Program-made: the position numbers and the translations under genes
The notes under the pieces: generated by a model
Told to the model about the DNA's origin: nothing
Seen by the model: the letters and a program-made list of their open reading frames with translations, nothing else
Database searches by the model: none
Shown here: in pieces, positions 8,842 through 16,869 of the stretch
How the letters are laid out: each line of letters begins with the position of its first letter
Position numbering within the stretch: the first letter of the stretch is position 1
From: Flavicella sp965243265
GTDB lineage: Bacteria; Bacteroidota; Bacteroidia; Flavobacteriales; Flavobacteriaceae
NCBI GenBank assembly: GCA_965243265.1
Contig: CBDEUL010000005.1
Location: 124,001 to 188,000 of the forward strand
Length of the DNA stretch: 64,000 nucleotides
Direction of reading: 5' to 3'

Positions 8842-9873
8842 CTACTTTTTAAATTTTAATGCTGCTGATCTTCCTTTTTTGAAAATCTTATTGCTATTTC
8901 CTTTTCCTTTTCTCATAGCTTTTTGCTCTTCGTATGGCAAGGCTGCTACTTCTTTACATTCATTTGAACAACAGGTATTCATTTTTTCTTGACATGAAGG
9001 GCATTGTATAAATAATAAATGACAGGCTTCATTATCACAGTTTACATGTATATCACAGGCTTCTCCACATTGGTGACAATTGGATACCACATCGTCTGAA
9101 ATACGTTCTGCTCTTCGGTGATCAAAAACAAAATTCTTTCCTTTAAATTTATTTTCTATACCACTTTCTTCAACTTGACGTACGTAGTTGATGATACCTC
9201 CTTCTAATTGAAAAACATTTTTAAACCCTTTGTGTTTGTAGTAGGCACTTGCTTTTTCGCAACGGATACCTCCTGTACAATACATCAATAGGTTTTTATC
9301 TTCTTTGTGATCTTTTAAATCTTCTTCTATCAAATCTAAAGAGTCACGAAAGGTATCTACATCAGGGGTTACCGCTCCATCAAAATGACCTATTTCACTT
9401 TCGTAATGGTTACGCATATCTACACAAACTGTGTTAGGGTCTGCCAACATCTTATTAAATTCTTCTGCTTTTAAGTGTACTCCTATATCGGTAACGTCAA
9501 AAGTAGCATCTTCTAACCCATCTGCTACAATTTTATTACGCACCTTCACTTTTAATTTTAAAAACGACTTGTTGTCTTGCTCTACAGCTACATTTAATCG
9601 GATGTCTTTTAAAAACGAAATAGCATCTAGTTGTGCTTTTAATTCTAAGAATTTTTCAGCGGGTACTGATATCTGGGCATTGATTCCTTCGTAAGAAACA
9701 TAGGTTCTTCCTAATACTTCTAAGGCATCCCATGCTAAGAATAATTGATCTCTAAAGTGTTGTGGGTCTTCTATCTTATGGTATTGATAGAACGAAATTG
9801 TCAAACGGTCTTTTCCCGCTTCGTCTATTAATTGCGCACGTTCTGCTGCGCTTAACTTATTGTACAGTTGCAT
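8842..9873 (-). CDS. trhO: tRNA uridine(34) hydroxylase TrhO (rhodanese family)
   Basis: TrhO (YceA) hydroxylates U34 of tRNA to 5-hydroxyuridine in an oxygen-dependent way. The 343-residue protein has an N-terminal acylphosphatase-like part (about 1-115), a rhodanese domain (about 125-235) with the active loop CTGGIR starting at Cys199, and a Cys-rich tail (CHQCGEACDIHVNC and later CPSCQEKMNTCC) likely to bind zinc. All match the usual family layout. It is the first gene of a three-gene unit with the U32 protein and ferredoxin. A TAnnTTTG promoter box lies about 36 bp upstream of its ATG. Confidence 0.95.
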   Translation of the reverse strand: MQLYNKLSAAERAQLIDEAGKDRLTISFYQYHKIEDPQHFRDQLFLAWDALEVLGRTYVSYEGINAQISVPAEKFLELKAQLDAISFLKDIRLNVAVEQDNKSFLKLKVKVRNKIVADGLEDATFDVTDIGVHLKAEEFNKMLADPNTVCVDMRNHYESEIGHFDGAVTPDVDTFRDSLDLIEEDLKDHKEDKNLLMYCTGGIRCEKASAYYKHKGFKNVFQLEGGIINYVRQVEESGIENKFKGKNFVFDHRRAERISDDVVSNCHQCGEACDIHVNCDNEACHLLFIQCPSCQEKMNTCCSNECKEVAALPYEEQKAMRKGKGNSNKIFKKGRSAALKFKK

Positions 9874-9908
9874 GCTATACCAATTTATGTTAAACTAAAT
9901 TTTTTTGC

Positions 9909-9916
9909 AAAAGTAC
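9909..9916 (-). promoter_or_regulatory. Bacteroidota -7 promoter box for trhO
   Basis: On the minus strand this reads TACTTTTG, a match to TAnnTTTG. It lies 35 bases from the trhO ATG at 9873 and points at it. Confidence 0.6.
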
Positions 9917-9950
9917 GTATTTTGTAGCAACCTGATTTCTATATCATAAA

Positions 9951-9985
9951 AAATCAGGATTGAAACTTGCTCAACCCTGATTTTA
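9951..9985 (-). terminator. Hairpin terminator of the barrel-protein gene
   Basis: AAAATCAGG and TTGA pair with TCAA and CCTGATTTT around a 7-base loop with one mismatch. It lies 30 bases past the stop of the gene at 10016 and has flanking A/T tracts. Confidence 0.7.
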
Positions 9986-10015
9986 ATCGTTTATCCTTTT
10001 ATAATATTATCCTGT

Positions 10016-10903
10016 TTACAACAGCCATCGCAAACCTACAGAAAAATCAATTCGACTTAAACTTTCTCTTTCATCCAACTCCAAGGTTTCTGAAACATCA
10101 TTTCCTGTAAGATCTACTTCAGTTAATGACCCAAAAAACAAATTAGTAGCAATACCTAACGACCATTTTTCGCTTAAGTAAATATCGTAACCAAAATCTA
10201 ATGACATTCCAAAGGTAGCTTGTTCTGCTATAAAATTACGCCCGCCTAGTGTTGTTTCAGATCTATAAAACAGCTGCCCCAAAGCAATTCCTGAAACCCA
10301 TGCATTTTTTCCATTCGCTGTTAGAACTCTAGACAAAACTGAAGGGCCTACAAAACGCGTATAAATAGTTTCATCTATTCCGTATCCTATTGTATTGTCT
10401 GGAAATTCTACTGTAATATTTTTTTCTTCGTGCGTACTTCCAAACATTGTGTATTTTACTCCTACACCTATGTATTCATTTAACAAATAATGCCCATCGA
10501 ACCCCCAGCTATAACCCGATTTTAAATTTTTTGCATGATCTCTTAATGCAGGCTCAATATTGTCTGACAAACTTCCCAAACGAAAGGCGAGACCTCCTTG
10601 AACTGCCATTCTAAATCGAGGTCCTGTATAGGTACTTTTGGACTTGTAATCTTTAGGAACTTCTGATTCTTTAAAAAACTTTTTTGTATAACTTTTTACC
10701 TCCTCTAAAGGCAACAATGTTTTTCGAACTTCTCCATTTTTCACAAAATTAAAATACAGCATTTCATCTTTTTCTTTTGTGATTTGTGCATTGATGCTAT
10801 CGTTTTTAGCTGTAACTACCAAATCTTGTGCTGTTACCAAATAGGAAACCATACACAAAAGAACTGTACTTATTTTCTTAAGATTCTTTTTTACGTTATT
10901 CAT
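10016..10903 (-). CDS. Outer-membrane beta-barrel protein of unknown function
   Basis: The 295-residue product has a signal peptide (about 1-25, ending VTAQD). A short N-terminal segment then carries the pattern DSINAQITKEKDEMLYFNFV, which I recognise as common in Bacteroidota envelope proteins that report or scaffold at the surface. The rest has alternating aromatic strands and ends in FSVGLRWLL, a typical barrel C-terminus. It starts 4 bp after the lipoprotein gene upstream, so the two are one transcript and may act together at the outer membrane. No specific function can be given. Confidence 0.7.
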   Translation of the reverse strand: MNNVKKNLKKISTVLLCMVSYLVTAQDLVVTAKNDSINAQITKEKDEMLYFNFVKNGEVRKTLLPLEEVKSYTKKFFKESEVPKDYKSKSTYTGPRFRMAVQGGLAFRLGSLSDNIEPALRDHAKNLKSGYSWGFDGHYLLNEYIGVGVKYTMFGSTHEEKNITVEFPDNTIGYGIDETIYTRFVGPSVLSRVLTANGKNAWVSGIALGQLFYRSETTLGGRNFIAEQATFGMSLDFGYDIYLSEKWSLGIATNLFFGSLTEVDLTGNDVSETLELDERESLSRIDFSVGLRWLL

Positions 10904-10907
10904 TTTT

Positions 10908-11645
10908 TTACTCTTCTTTTTCTATTATATTTCGTTTTGCTTTAAAAGAGTCGAACTCCATTTTTCCTTCTTCGTAAGAAACCAATTCCATTTTAGGGCG
11001 CCCTACGAGTACTCCTGCTTTTACAGAGCAACGTAAATAGTATTCTTTTCCAAAAACCACATCAAATGGCAATGCGGTGGTCGTTTCTGTTTGCGCTATC
11101 AAACTGTTTAATCCCTCTTTTTTTATTTTAAGGGTTGTTTTAAAATCATTTTGCACACGACACAAAACAGAATCGCCTAATTTTAAATCGTACGTAAGTA
11201 CAGCGCTACTAAACCTATACACATGTAATAATGCATAGTCTACATTTTTCAATGTACTTTTTTTGCTTTCTTTATCTATTTTTAAAATTGATTCTTTACC
11301 CTTGTACAAGTCTATTTTAAATTGGTGACAAGCACTTCCTGAAGAAGCGGGTGGTTTGTATTCTGTCATTTTTAACACATTGGCACCTAAAGGTCTTGCT
11401 TTTTCTTTTGCTTTGCCTAACATGGTTTGGTAATCGCATTGTGATGTAAATGTTGAACTTTCCACAGAAACACTGCCTATTTTCTCCAACTCTTTGGGCA
11501 TAGCTTCATCTACCAAATACACGTATAGCTTAGCGTCCTTATCTAAGCTCTTATGACTTGTACCTGAACTCAATTTTGTGCTAATTTTAGGACTGCAAGC
11601 ATACAGCAATCCTAAACATAGGCATACTACTATTTTCTTTTTCAT
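10908..11645 (-). CDS. Lipoprotein of unknown function, tandem copy A
   Basis: I choose the ATG at 11645 (MKKKIVVCLCLGLL) because it gives a clean lipoprotein signal ending LLYAC; the longer in-frame start at 11672 puts charged residues ahead of it. The mature protein has a domain with Cys-containing GANVLKMTEYKPP-type sequence, then a second half with strands ending in VFGKEYYLRCS. It is a paralogue of the gene at 11785: the first roughly 50 codons and the upstream region are nearly identical in DNA, while the later part has diverged. It likely sits on the periplasmic or outer face of the outer membrane. Function unknown. Confidence 0.75.
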   Translation of the reverse strand: MKKKIVVCLCLGLLYACSPKISTKLSSGTSHKSLDKDAKLYVYLVDEAMPKELEKIGSVSVESSTFTSQCDYQTMLGKAKEKARPLGANVLKMTEYKPPASSGSACHQFKIDLYKGKESILKIDKESKKSTLKNVDYALLHVYRFSSAVLTYDLKLGDSVLCRVQNDFKTTLKIKKEGLNSLIAQTETTTALPFDVVFGKEYYLRCSVKAGVLVGRPKMELVSYEEGKMEFDSFKAKRNIIEKEE

Positions 11646-12570
11646 TGTTATTTTATATCTATTTGTTTGCAATTTAATACTCTCTAAACTACTGAAGGCT
11701 TAAATTTTCTGATACTCCTATTTCTTTTCTTCTGAAACACCAGCTCCACAGCTTGAAAAAAAATAAAAATCTATTTAAAATATTTCATTCTTTTAAAGAA
11801 TTAAACTCAACATACCCATCTTCAAAAGAAACCAATTCTATCTGAGGGCTTGATCTAAAAAAACCTGATTTTAGAGAACAACGCAAATAATATTCTTTTC
11901 CAAAAACCACATCAAAAGGCAATTCAACAGTAGTATTACCTGTTGTTGAAACTAAAGTATTTAAACCCTCTTTTCTAATTTTTATCGTTTTTTTAAACCC
12001 ACTATTTACACGACATAAAACAGAATCTCCTAGTTTTAAATCATAATTAAACGCAATCCCTATTCCATCAAACCGATACACGTTCAACAAAGCATAATCT
12101 ACAGTATCCAACACACTTTGTTTCTTTATTTTATCTATTTCTAAAGGAATCGTATTTTCTCCTTTATACAACAGTGCATTAACACGATAACAAGCATGTG
12201 AAAAAACATTTGGAGTTTTGTAATCAATAATTTTTAACACATTAGCACCCAAACCTCTTGCTTCTTCCTTTGCTTTATCTAACATTCTTTTAAAGGAACA
12301 TTCCTTTATATAAATTGAACCTCCAACAGAAATATCCCCTATTTCGTCCAACTCTTTGGGCATAGCTTCATCTACCAAATACACGTATAGCTTAGCGTCC
12401 TTATCTAAACTCTTATAACTTGTACCTGAACTCAATTTTGTGCTAATTTTAGGACTGCAAGCATACAGCAATCCTAAACATAGAAATGCTACTATTTCCT
12501 TTTTCATTGTTATTTTTATATCTATTTGTTTGCAATTTAATACTCTCTGAACTATTGAAGGCTTAAATTT
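11480..12570. repeat. Direct duplication (862-bp offset) covering lipoprotein 5' ends and leaders
   Basis: CTTTGGGCATAGCTTCATC occurs at 11492 and 12354. Near-identity continues through the start codons to about 11697 and 12560, past the coding region into the upstream sequence. The 3' halves of the genes are related but clearly diverged, which suggests recent gene conversion of the 5' parts. Confidence 0.8.
11785..12507 (-). CDS. Lipoprotein of unknown function, tandem copy B
   Basis: This 240-residue lipoprotein (signal ending LLYAC) is a tandem copy of the gene at 10908, at an 862-bp offset measured from the shared 5' part. The first part, through LYVYLVDEAMPKEL, is essentially the same in both proteins; later segments keep the order of conserved motifs (GANVLKI, GDSVLCRV, VVFGKEYYLRCSLK) but differ in detail. 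The sequence just upstream of both ATGs is also copied, so both probably use the same kind of promoter. It is likely an outer-membrane lipoprotein. I do not recognise a named family. Confidence 0.75.
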   Translation of the reverse strand: MKKEIVAFLCLGLLYACSPKISTKLSSGTSYKSLDKDAKLYVYLVDEAMPKELDEIGDISVGGSIYIKECSFKRMLDKAKEEARGLGANVLKIIDYKTPNVFSHACYRVNALLYKGENTIPLEIDKIKKQSVLDTVDYALLNVYRFDGIGIAFNYDLKLGDSVLCRVNSGFKKTIKIRKEGLNTLVSTTGNTTVELPFDVVFGKEYYLRCSLKSGFFRSSPQIELVSFEDGYVEFNSLKE

Positions 12571-12582
12571 TATTACTAAAAG

Positions 12583-13065
12583 TTATTCTTCATAAAATTC
12601 CTTATCTATTAACATATTATTTTTTACTGTTAATTTTAAAACAGGAACATGATCGTAATTATTACCTAATAAAAATTGCCCTTTTTCTAATTTTTCATAT
12701 TCTTCAGGGTACCTTTCTTTAACAATTTTCTCCACTACATCTTCTTTAATTAAAAAATTAGAAAAGTTATCGATCCAAAAGAAGACATAATATCCTTTAT
12801 ATTCAGATATCAAATGGGGGTGATTTAATGGTTTCGAATAATACTTTGAGAGCATACCATAATAATCAAATTCATAACTAATCTTATACACAGTGTTCTC
12901 TTTATCTAAACTTACAAAAACACTTAATGCTTTTTCATCAACTCTAAATCTACCACCGGCATACTTTAAATAGTTTTCCAACCCCATCAACAAGGTTTTA
13001 TCCGTTATTTCATAATTTGAACAAGGAAGACTTTTCTCAACTTCTTGTGATCTTACCTCTTTCAT
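12583..13065 (-). CDS. Immunity-like protein, third paralogue of the RHS locus
   Basis: The 160-residue product ends in VPVLKLTVKNNMLIDKEFYEE-type sequence. This lines up with the ends of the proteins at 13144 and 13536, as does the preceding RYPEEYEKLE with NYPESYKVFL and FPGNYKSYLK. The shared features suggest one family of immunity proteins, kept as an array downstream of an RHS toxin. Unlike the gene at 13536, no signal peptide is visible; a stop lies 30 bases upstream in frame, so the N-terminus may have been lost or frameshifted. Function is inferred from position only; I do not recognise a named family. Confidence 0.6.
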   Translation of the reverse strand: MKEVRSQEVEKSLPCSNYEITDKTLLMGLENYLKYAGGRFRVDEKALSVFVSLDKENTVYKISYEFDYYGMLSKYYSKPLNHPHLISEYKGYYVFFWIDNFSNFLIKEDVVEKIVKERYPEEYEKLEKGQFLLGNNYDHVPVLKLTVKNNMLIDKEFYEE

Positions 13066-13143
13066 AAAAAAAGACTCAATAAAATAATTATTCTATAAAA
13101 TTTTAATGTTATCATGTCTTAAAATGAATAATTAGATCTCTTT

Positions 13144-13533
13144 TTATTCCTCATATTCCTTTTTATCAATCAGTTTGTCATATTTAAATTTTAATTCTAC
13201 CACCGGCTGACGGTGATTGCTGTTAAAAACAAATTCATCTTTAAGATATGATTTATAATTCCCTGGAAAACAAATTTTTCCTACTTCAAACATTATTTCT
13301 TTAGCTATTGAGATATCACTATAATATCCTAAATACACAAAAACATAACTCTCTTTATCAAGTTGAAAAGATTTATCTGTGGCATACTGATATGCCGCCT
13401 TTTTAGAATTAAACCATTTATTCTTCCAAACTTTCTGCTGAATCTCTTGCCTTATCCCATGAGCTACATGATTTAAACTAGCACTTATAAGCCCATTTAT
13501 TAAGCCATCAGAGAATTGAACGCTTAAAAATTT
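13144..13533 (-). pseudogene. Orphan RHS linker fused to the end of an immunity gene (recombination scar)
   Basis: Reading the minus strand from about 13533, the frame runs through SASLNHVAHGIRQEIQQ and KKAAYQYATDKSFQLDKE. These also occur in the RHS fragment at 14033. It then passes without a stop into YLGYYSDISIAKEIMFEV and an immunity-like end (LIDKKEYEE). About 148 bp (13351-13498) match 14390-14537 with very few changes. There is no ATG before the junction; the only start within the frame is a GTG at 13338. This is best read as a displaced RHS tip whose toxin and most of its immunity gene were deleted. It is probably not expressed. Confidence 0.7.
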
Positions 13534-13535
13534 TA

Positions 13536-14039
13536 CTAATCAAAATAAAAATCCTCTTTTATTAATTTATTGTTTTTAAAATAGTAGACTTCAGTAGGTA
13601 CATGATGTATTAGCCATTTAAATTGCCAAGAATTTGTTTCTAAAAAAACCTTATACGATTCTGGATAATTCTCTTTTAAAAAAGACATCATTTTGCATTC
13701 TTCTATTTTTTTTGGATTATTAAAATCATCTATAAAAATAACCTCATCCTTATATTTTTGTAAAAAATTTACGTTATCCCATAAAAAACTACCAATTGTA
13801 AAACCATACAATATCATATATTTTGTTACTCCAAGAGAATCTTTTTTGATAAAAACATCAACATATCTATCCTCATAATTTGAGTACTTATTTTTATATT
13901 TATCAATATAACGTTCAATTTTTTTTGAAATCACTTTATTCTTAAAATTTGAAAGACTGTAATTGCAATCAACATTTTGAGCATTTATTTCAAATTTAAA
14001 CAGACAAATAAGAACAAAAACATATAAATACTTTACCAT
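13536..14039 (-). CDS. Putative periplasmic immunity protein to the RHS tip
   Basis: The 167-residue protein has a signal peptide (about 1-20, ending INAQ) and then a lysine- and tyrosine-rich domain. Its ATG (14039) overlaps the last codons of the RHS fragment by 7 bp, the usual arrangement for a toxin and its cognate immunity gene. Its C-terminal half is shared with the proteins at 12583 and 13144. A periplasmic location would fit a toxin delivered from outside. The role is inferred from position and paralogy; no named immunity family is recognised. Confidence 0.6.
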   Translation of the reverse strand: MVKYLYVFVLICLFKFEINAQNVDCNYSLSNFKNKVISKKIERYIDKYKNKYSNYEDRYVDVFIKKDSLGVTKYMILYGFTIGSFLWDNVNFLQKYKDEVIFIDDFNNPKKIEECKMMSFLKENYPESYKVFLETNSWQFKWLIHHVPTEVYYFKNNKLIKEDFYFD

Positions 14040-15100
14040 AATCCTAAATTTTTTAATGAAAAACTATATCTATCATAGGAATAATCACTTCCGTTTGTAA
14101 CTTGCCACTCAGTAGACATATGTAAAATGGTTATAGGAGTATTTAACCTATTCATTACTCTTAAATCTGCAACACTAACTCCTATAGGATTATTACTAGT
14201 ATTAACAATAGTTGGATGTGTATGAAATTGACCCGTAATTTTAACATACCTACCACCTTTAAATACATAATGTTGTTTAGAACCATTTATTTTATAAGTC
14301 TGTATTTGATCATTCCTAGAACTCCGTTCAATATTCTCTGAAGGATCTAATACAACACACTCTCCATTTTCAAGAGAATATCCTGAAACCTCTTTATCAA
14401 GTTGAAAAGATTTATCTGTGGCATACTGATATGCCGCCTTTTTAGAATTAAACCATTTATTCTTCCAAACTCTCTGCTGAATCTCTTGCCTTATCCCATG
14501 AGCTACGTGATTTAAACTAGCACTTATCAATCCATTTCTAGCACCACCCCAAAACTCACCTCCTGCCATTTCACTCGTTGCTCCTCCTACCAAGCCTGAA
14601 CTGGCTATTGTAGCAGTAGCTCGTACAAACTTATTTGTGTTTCTTAATAAACTTTGTGTTCCACCTCCTACAGTGGCTCCCATAAATCCAGACGCAAATC
14701 CACTCCAAAAATTCCCTCCACTAAAAGCAGATGTAAAACCTCCTGCGTAGGCGTGCATAACACTTCTTGCTGCAAATTGCTGAAAGCCTTGTAAGGCTTG
14801 AGTAGCTCCACCTATAGCACTAGCTACCGCTCCTCCAATAGCTCCTATCAATGCTGCCTTACCTGCTCCTTTAAAAAAAGCTTCTCCCTTAATTGTATTT
14901 GCAATTCCATTAACAGCAACACTTATCAAAGCTCCAACGAGCATAGATATTAAAAATTCTCCGTTGGGATCCGCATTTACAAGTGGATTATTCCAAACAT
15001 ACCCATATCTATTAAAACTCTGCGTATTAAAAGGGTCTTGGATATAATTGTCTGGACTTAAAAACCTTCCTAAAGTAGCATCATACATACGGCCGTTCAT
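14033..15100 (-). pseudogene. RHS repeat-associated C-terminal fragment with JAMM-like toxin tip
   Basis: The frame opens with MNGRMYDATLGRFLSPDNYI and continues to NRYGYVWNNPLVNADPNG, the RHS-core end that marks the cleavage junction before a toxin tip. A Gly/Ala-rich hydrophobic pretoxin region follows (about 50-200), then a linker and a C-terminal domain with HTHP at 293-296 and SVAD at 309-312. That is the H-x-H-P plus S-x-x-D layout of JAMM/MPN metallopeptidases, also seen in DUF4329-like tips. The upstream core is cut off, so no secretion signal remains; as it stands it is a broken gene or a silent cassette. A catalytic Glu is plausible upstream but not certain. Confidence 0.75.
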
Positions 15101-15300
15101 ATGTATTAGGGAAACCTCAAAAAAGTGTTCCCTTCAATTACCTTCAGGACAGGCTGGCCAGTGTATCCTCTGCCTATCAATAAACTGTGGTTAAAGGTAG
15201 TATTTCCTTCGGAATCCACAAACTTATCTACCTGTCCCCAAGCTCCAAACTGACGTTCTTCTTTTACAGCTCCTTCACTGTCTGTTATTGCCAAAATAGT
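15101..15300 (-). pseudogene. Frameshifted RHS core remnant upstream of the C-terminal fragment
   Basis: This piece reads ILAITDSEGAVKEERQFGAW through LIGRGYTG, the usual sequence just before the HFFEVSLIHMNGRMYD junction. Between GYTG (about 15160) and HFFEVS (about 15127) there is an extra stretch that changes frame and introduces a stop. HFFEVSLIHM is still encoded, in the frame of the downstream fragment. Homology to RHS stops abruptly at 15300, exactly where an interspersed repeat begins. So the gene has lost its 5' part and has also been frameshifted. Confidence 0.75.
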
Positions 15301-15308
15301 TTCTTCAA

Positions 15309-15632
15309 TTGATTTTGATCATTGAATTTGTGAAATCAACAAGGTTATATCGAGTAGAAATAAATATTCTTAAAACAAAACGGGTTCTCGGTACTAAATT
15401 CTTTCAGAATTTCACTCGAACCGACACCACTTTATTACATTTACTTTATCTCTAAAAAAATATCCTTTAAAACTTCTCCTAAACGGACACTATTTATAAT
15501 CCGTTGAAAACAGATCTCGATACACCCTTCGCAGCTTCGACAGGCTCAGCTACCCCGAAACACTTGACTAGACAAACCAATTGTCTCTTCAAGTATTTTT
15601 TGAGGTACGAAAAAAATGTATCGAGAAGAAAT
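15309..15632. repeat. Interspersed intergenic repeats, composite copies at the broken RHS end
   Basis: The gap 15301-15804 holds no gene. Its first part (15309-15350) matches the segment at 6424-6468. From 15386 it has GGTACTAAATTCTTTCAGA and TTTCACTCGAAC, as at 6306. From 15515 it has TCTCGATACACCC and one 87-bp-type unit ending GTATCGAGAAG at 15618. The unit includes TTCGACAGGCTCAGCTACCC, a wording typical of flavobacterial intergenic repeats. The last 170 bases upstream of asd look like an ordinary promoter region. Confidence 0.8.
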
Positions 15633-15804
15633 AAATATCCTTAAAACAAATCATCAATCGTATTTCTTGTAAAATTATTCACATTTCAAGAAAATTTGAT
15701 AAAAATTAAACAATACGTCTAATTTCTATACAACAACCTGTGTTATACTATAGAAAAGTGCAATCTTTGTAGCCTGAAATAAACACATTTTAAATTATAA
15801 TACA

Positions 15805-16794
15805 ATGAAAATAGCTGTAGTTGGTGCTACTGGAATGGTAGGAACTGTAATGTTGAAAGTTTTAGAAGAAAGAAACTTCCCTGTAACAGAATTAATTCCT
15901 GTTGCTTCTGCAAGATCTGCTGGTAAAAAATTACCTTTTAAAGGAAATGAATATACCGTGGTAACTTTAGAGGATGCTGTTAAAATGAATGCAGATATTG
16001 CTTTATTTTCTGCTGGTGGAGATACTTCTGTAGAATGGGCTCCTAAATTTGCTGCTGCTGGTACTACTGTTGTTGACAATTCTTCTGCATGGAGAATGGA
16101 CCCTACTAAAAAATTGGTAGTTCCTGAAATTAACGGTGATGTATTGACAAAAGATGATAAAATTATTGCAAACCCAAACTGTTCTACTATTCAATTGGTA
16201 ATGGCTTTGGCTCCTTTGCATGCTAAATACCAAATGAAACGTTTGATTGTTTCTACATACCAATCTGTTTCTGGAACGGGAGTAGCTGCTGTTAGACAAA
16301 TGGAAAACGAAACAAAAGGTATCAAAGGTGAAATGGCTTACCATTACCCTATTAACCGCAACGCAATTCCTCACTGTGATATTTTTATGGAAAATGGATA
16401 CACAAAAGAGGAGATGAAATTGGTAAAAGAGCCTAAGAAAATTTTACGTGACGATTCTTTCGCTGTTACTGCTACTGCTGTTCGTATTCCTACTGCTGGG
16501 GGACATTCTGAATCTGTAAATGTTGAGTTTGTAAATGACTTTGACGAAGCTGAAGTACGTCAGTTATTACACGATTTCCCAGGAGTTGTTGTACAAGATA
16601 ACTTAGATACAAACACATACCCAATGCCGGCTTATGCTCATGAAAAAGATGAAGTTTTTGTAGGTCGTATTCGTAGAGATGAATCTTTACCAAATACTTT
16701 AAATATGTGGATTGTTGCTGACAACCTACGTAAAGGTGCTGCTACAAACACGGTTCAGATTGCTGAATATTTAGTAGCAAACAATTTGGTATAA
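15805..16794 (+). CDS. asd: Aspartate-semialdehyde dehydrogenase
   Basis: Asd reduces aspartyl phosphate to aspartate semialdehyde with NADPH, a shared step toward lysine, diaminopimelate, threonine and methionine. The 329-residue protein has the nucleotide-binding start AVVGATGMVG at 4-13, catalytic Cys126 in NPNCST, and the later conserved GGHSESVNVEF. Length is normal. It stands alone between a repeat block and a strong terminator. Diaminopimelate supply for peptidoglycan makes it likely essential. Confidence 0.97.
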   Translation: MKIAVVGATGMVGTVMLKVLEERNFPVTELIPVASARSAGKKLPFKGNEYTVVTLEDAVKMNADIALFSAGGDTSVEWAPKFAAAGTTVVDNSSAWRMDPTKKLVVPEINGDVLTKDDKIIANPNCSTIQLVMALAPLHAKYQMKRLIVSTYQSVSGTGVAAVRQMENETKGIKGEMAYHYPINRNAIPHCDIFMENGYTKEEMKLVKEPKKILRDDSFAVTATAVRIPTAGGHSESVNVEFVNDFDEAEVRQLLHDFPGVVVQDNLDTNTYPMPAYAHEKDEVFVGRIRRDESLPNTLNMWIVADNLRKGAATNTVQIAEYLVANNLV

Positions 16795-16812
16795 TTAAAT
16801 TACACCTTCATA

Positions 16813-16847
16813 AAAAAGCTCAGTACAAAGTTTGTACTGAGCTTTTT
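16813..16847. terminator. Bidirectional terminator between asd and the copper operon
   Basis: A 17-bp perfect inverted repeat, AAAAAGCTCAGTACAAA with its complement one base later, forms a long hairpin with A and T tails. It can end transcripts from both sides, since the genes converge here. Confidence 0.9.
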
Positions 16848-16869
16848 AAACTTTAGTCAATTCTATTAA

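Noticed and set aside
15097..15165. Programmed frameshift in the RHS gene
   Set aside because: The extra stretch encodes no conserved RHS residues, a stop lies in the downstream frame within it, and the gene is already truncated, so simple decay is more likely.
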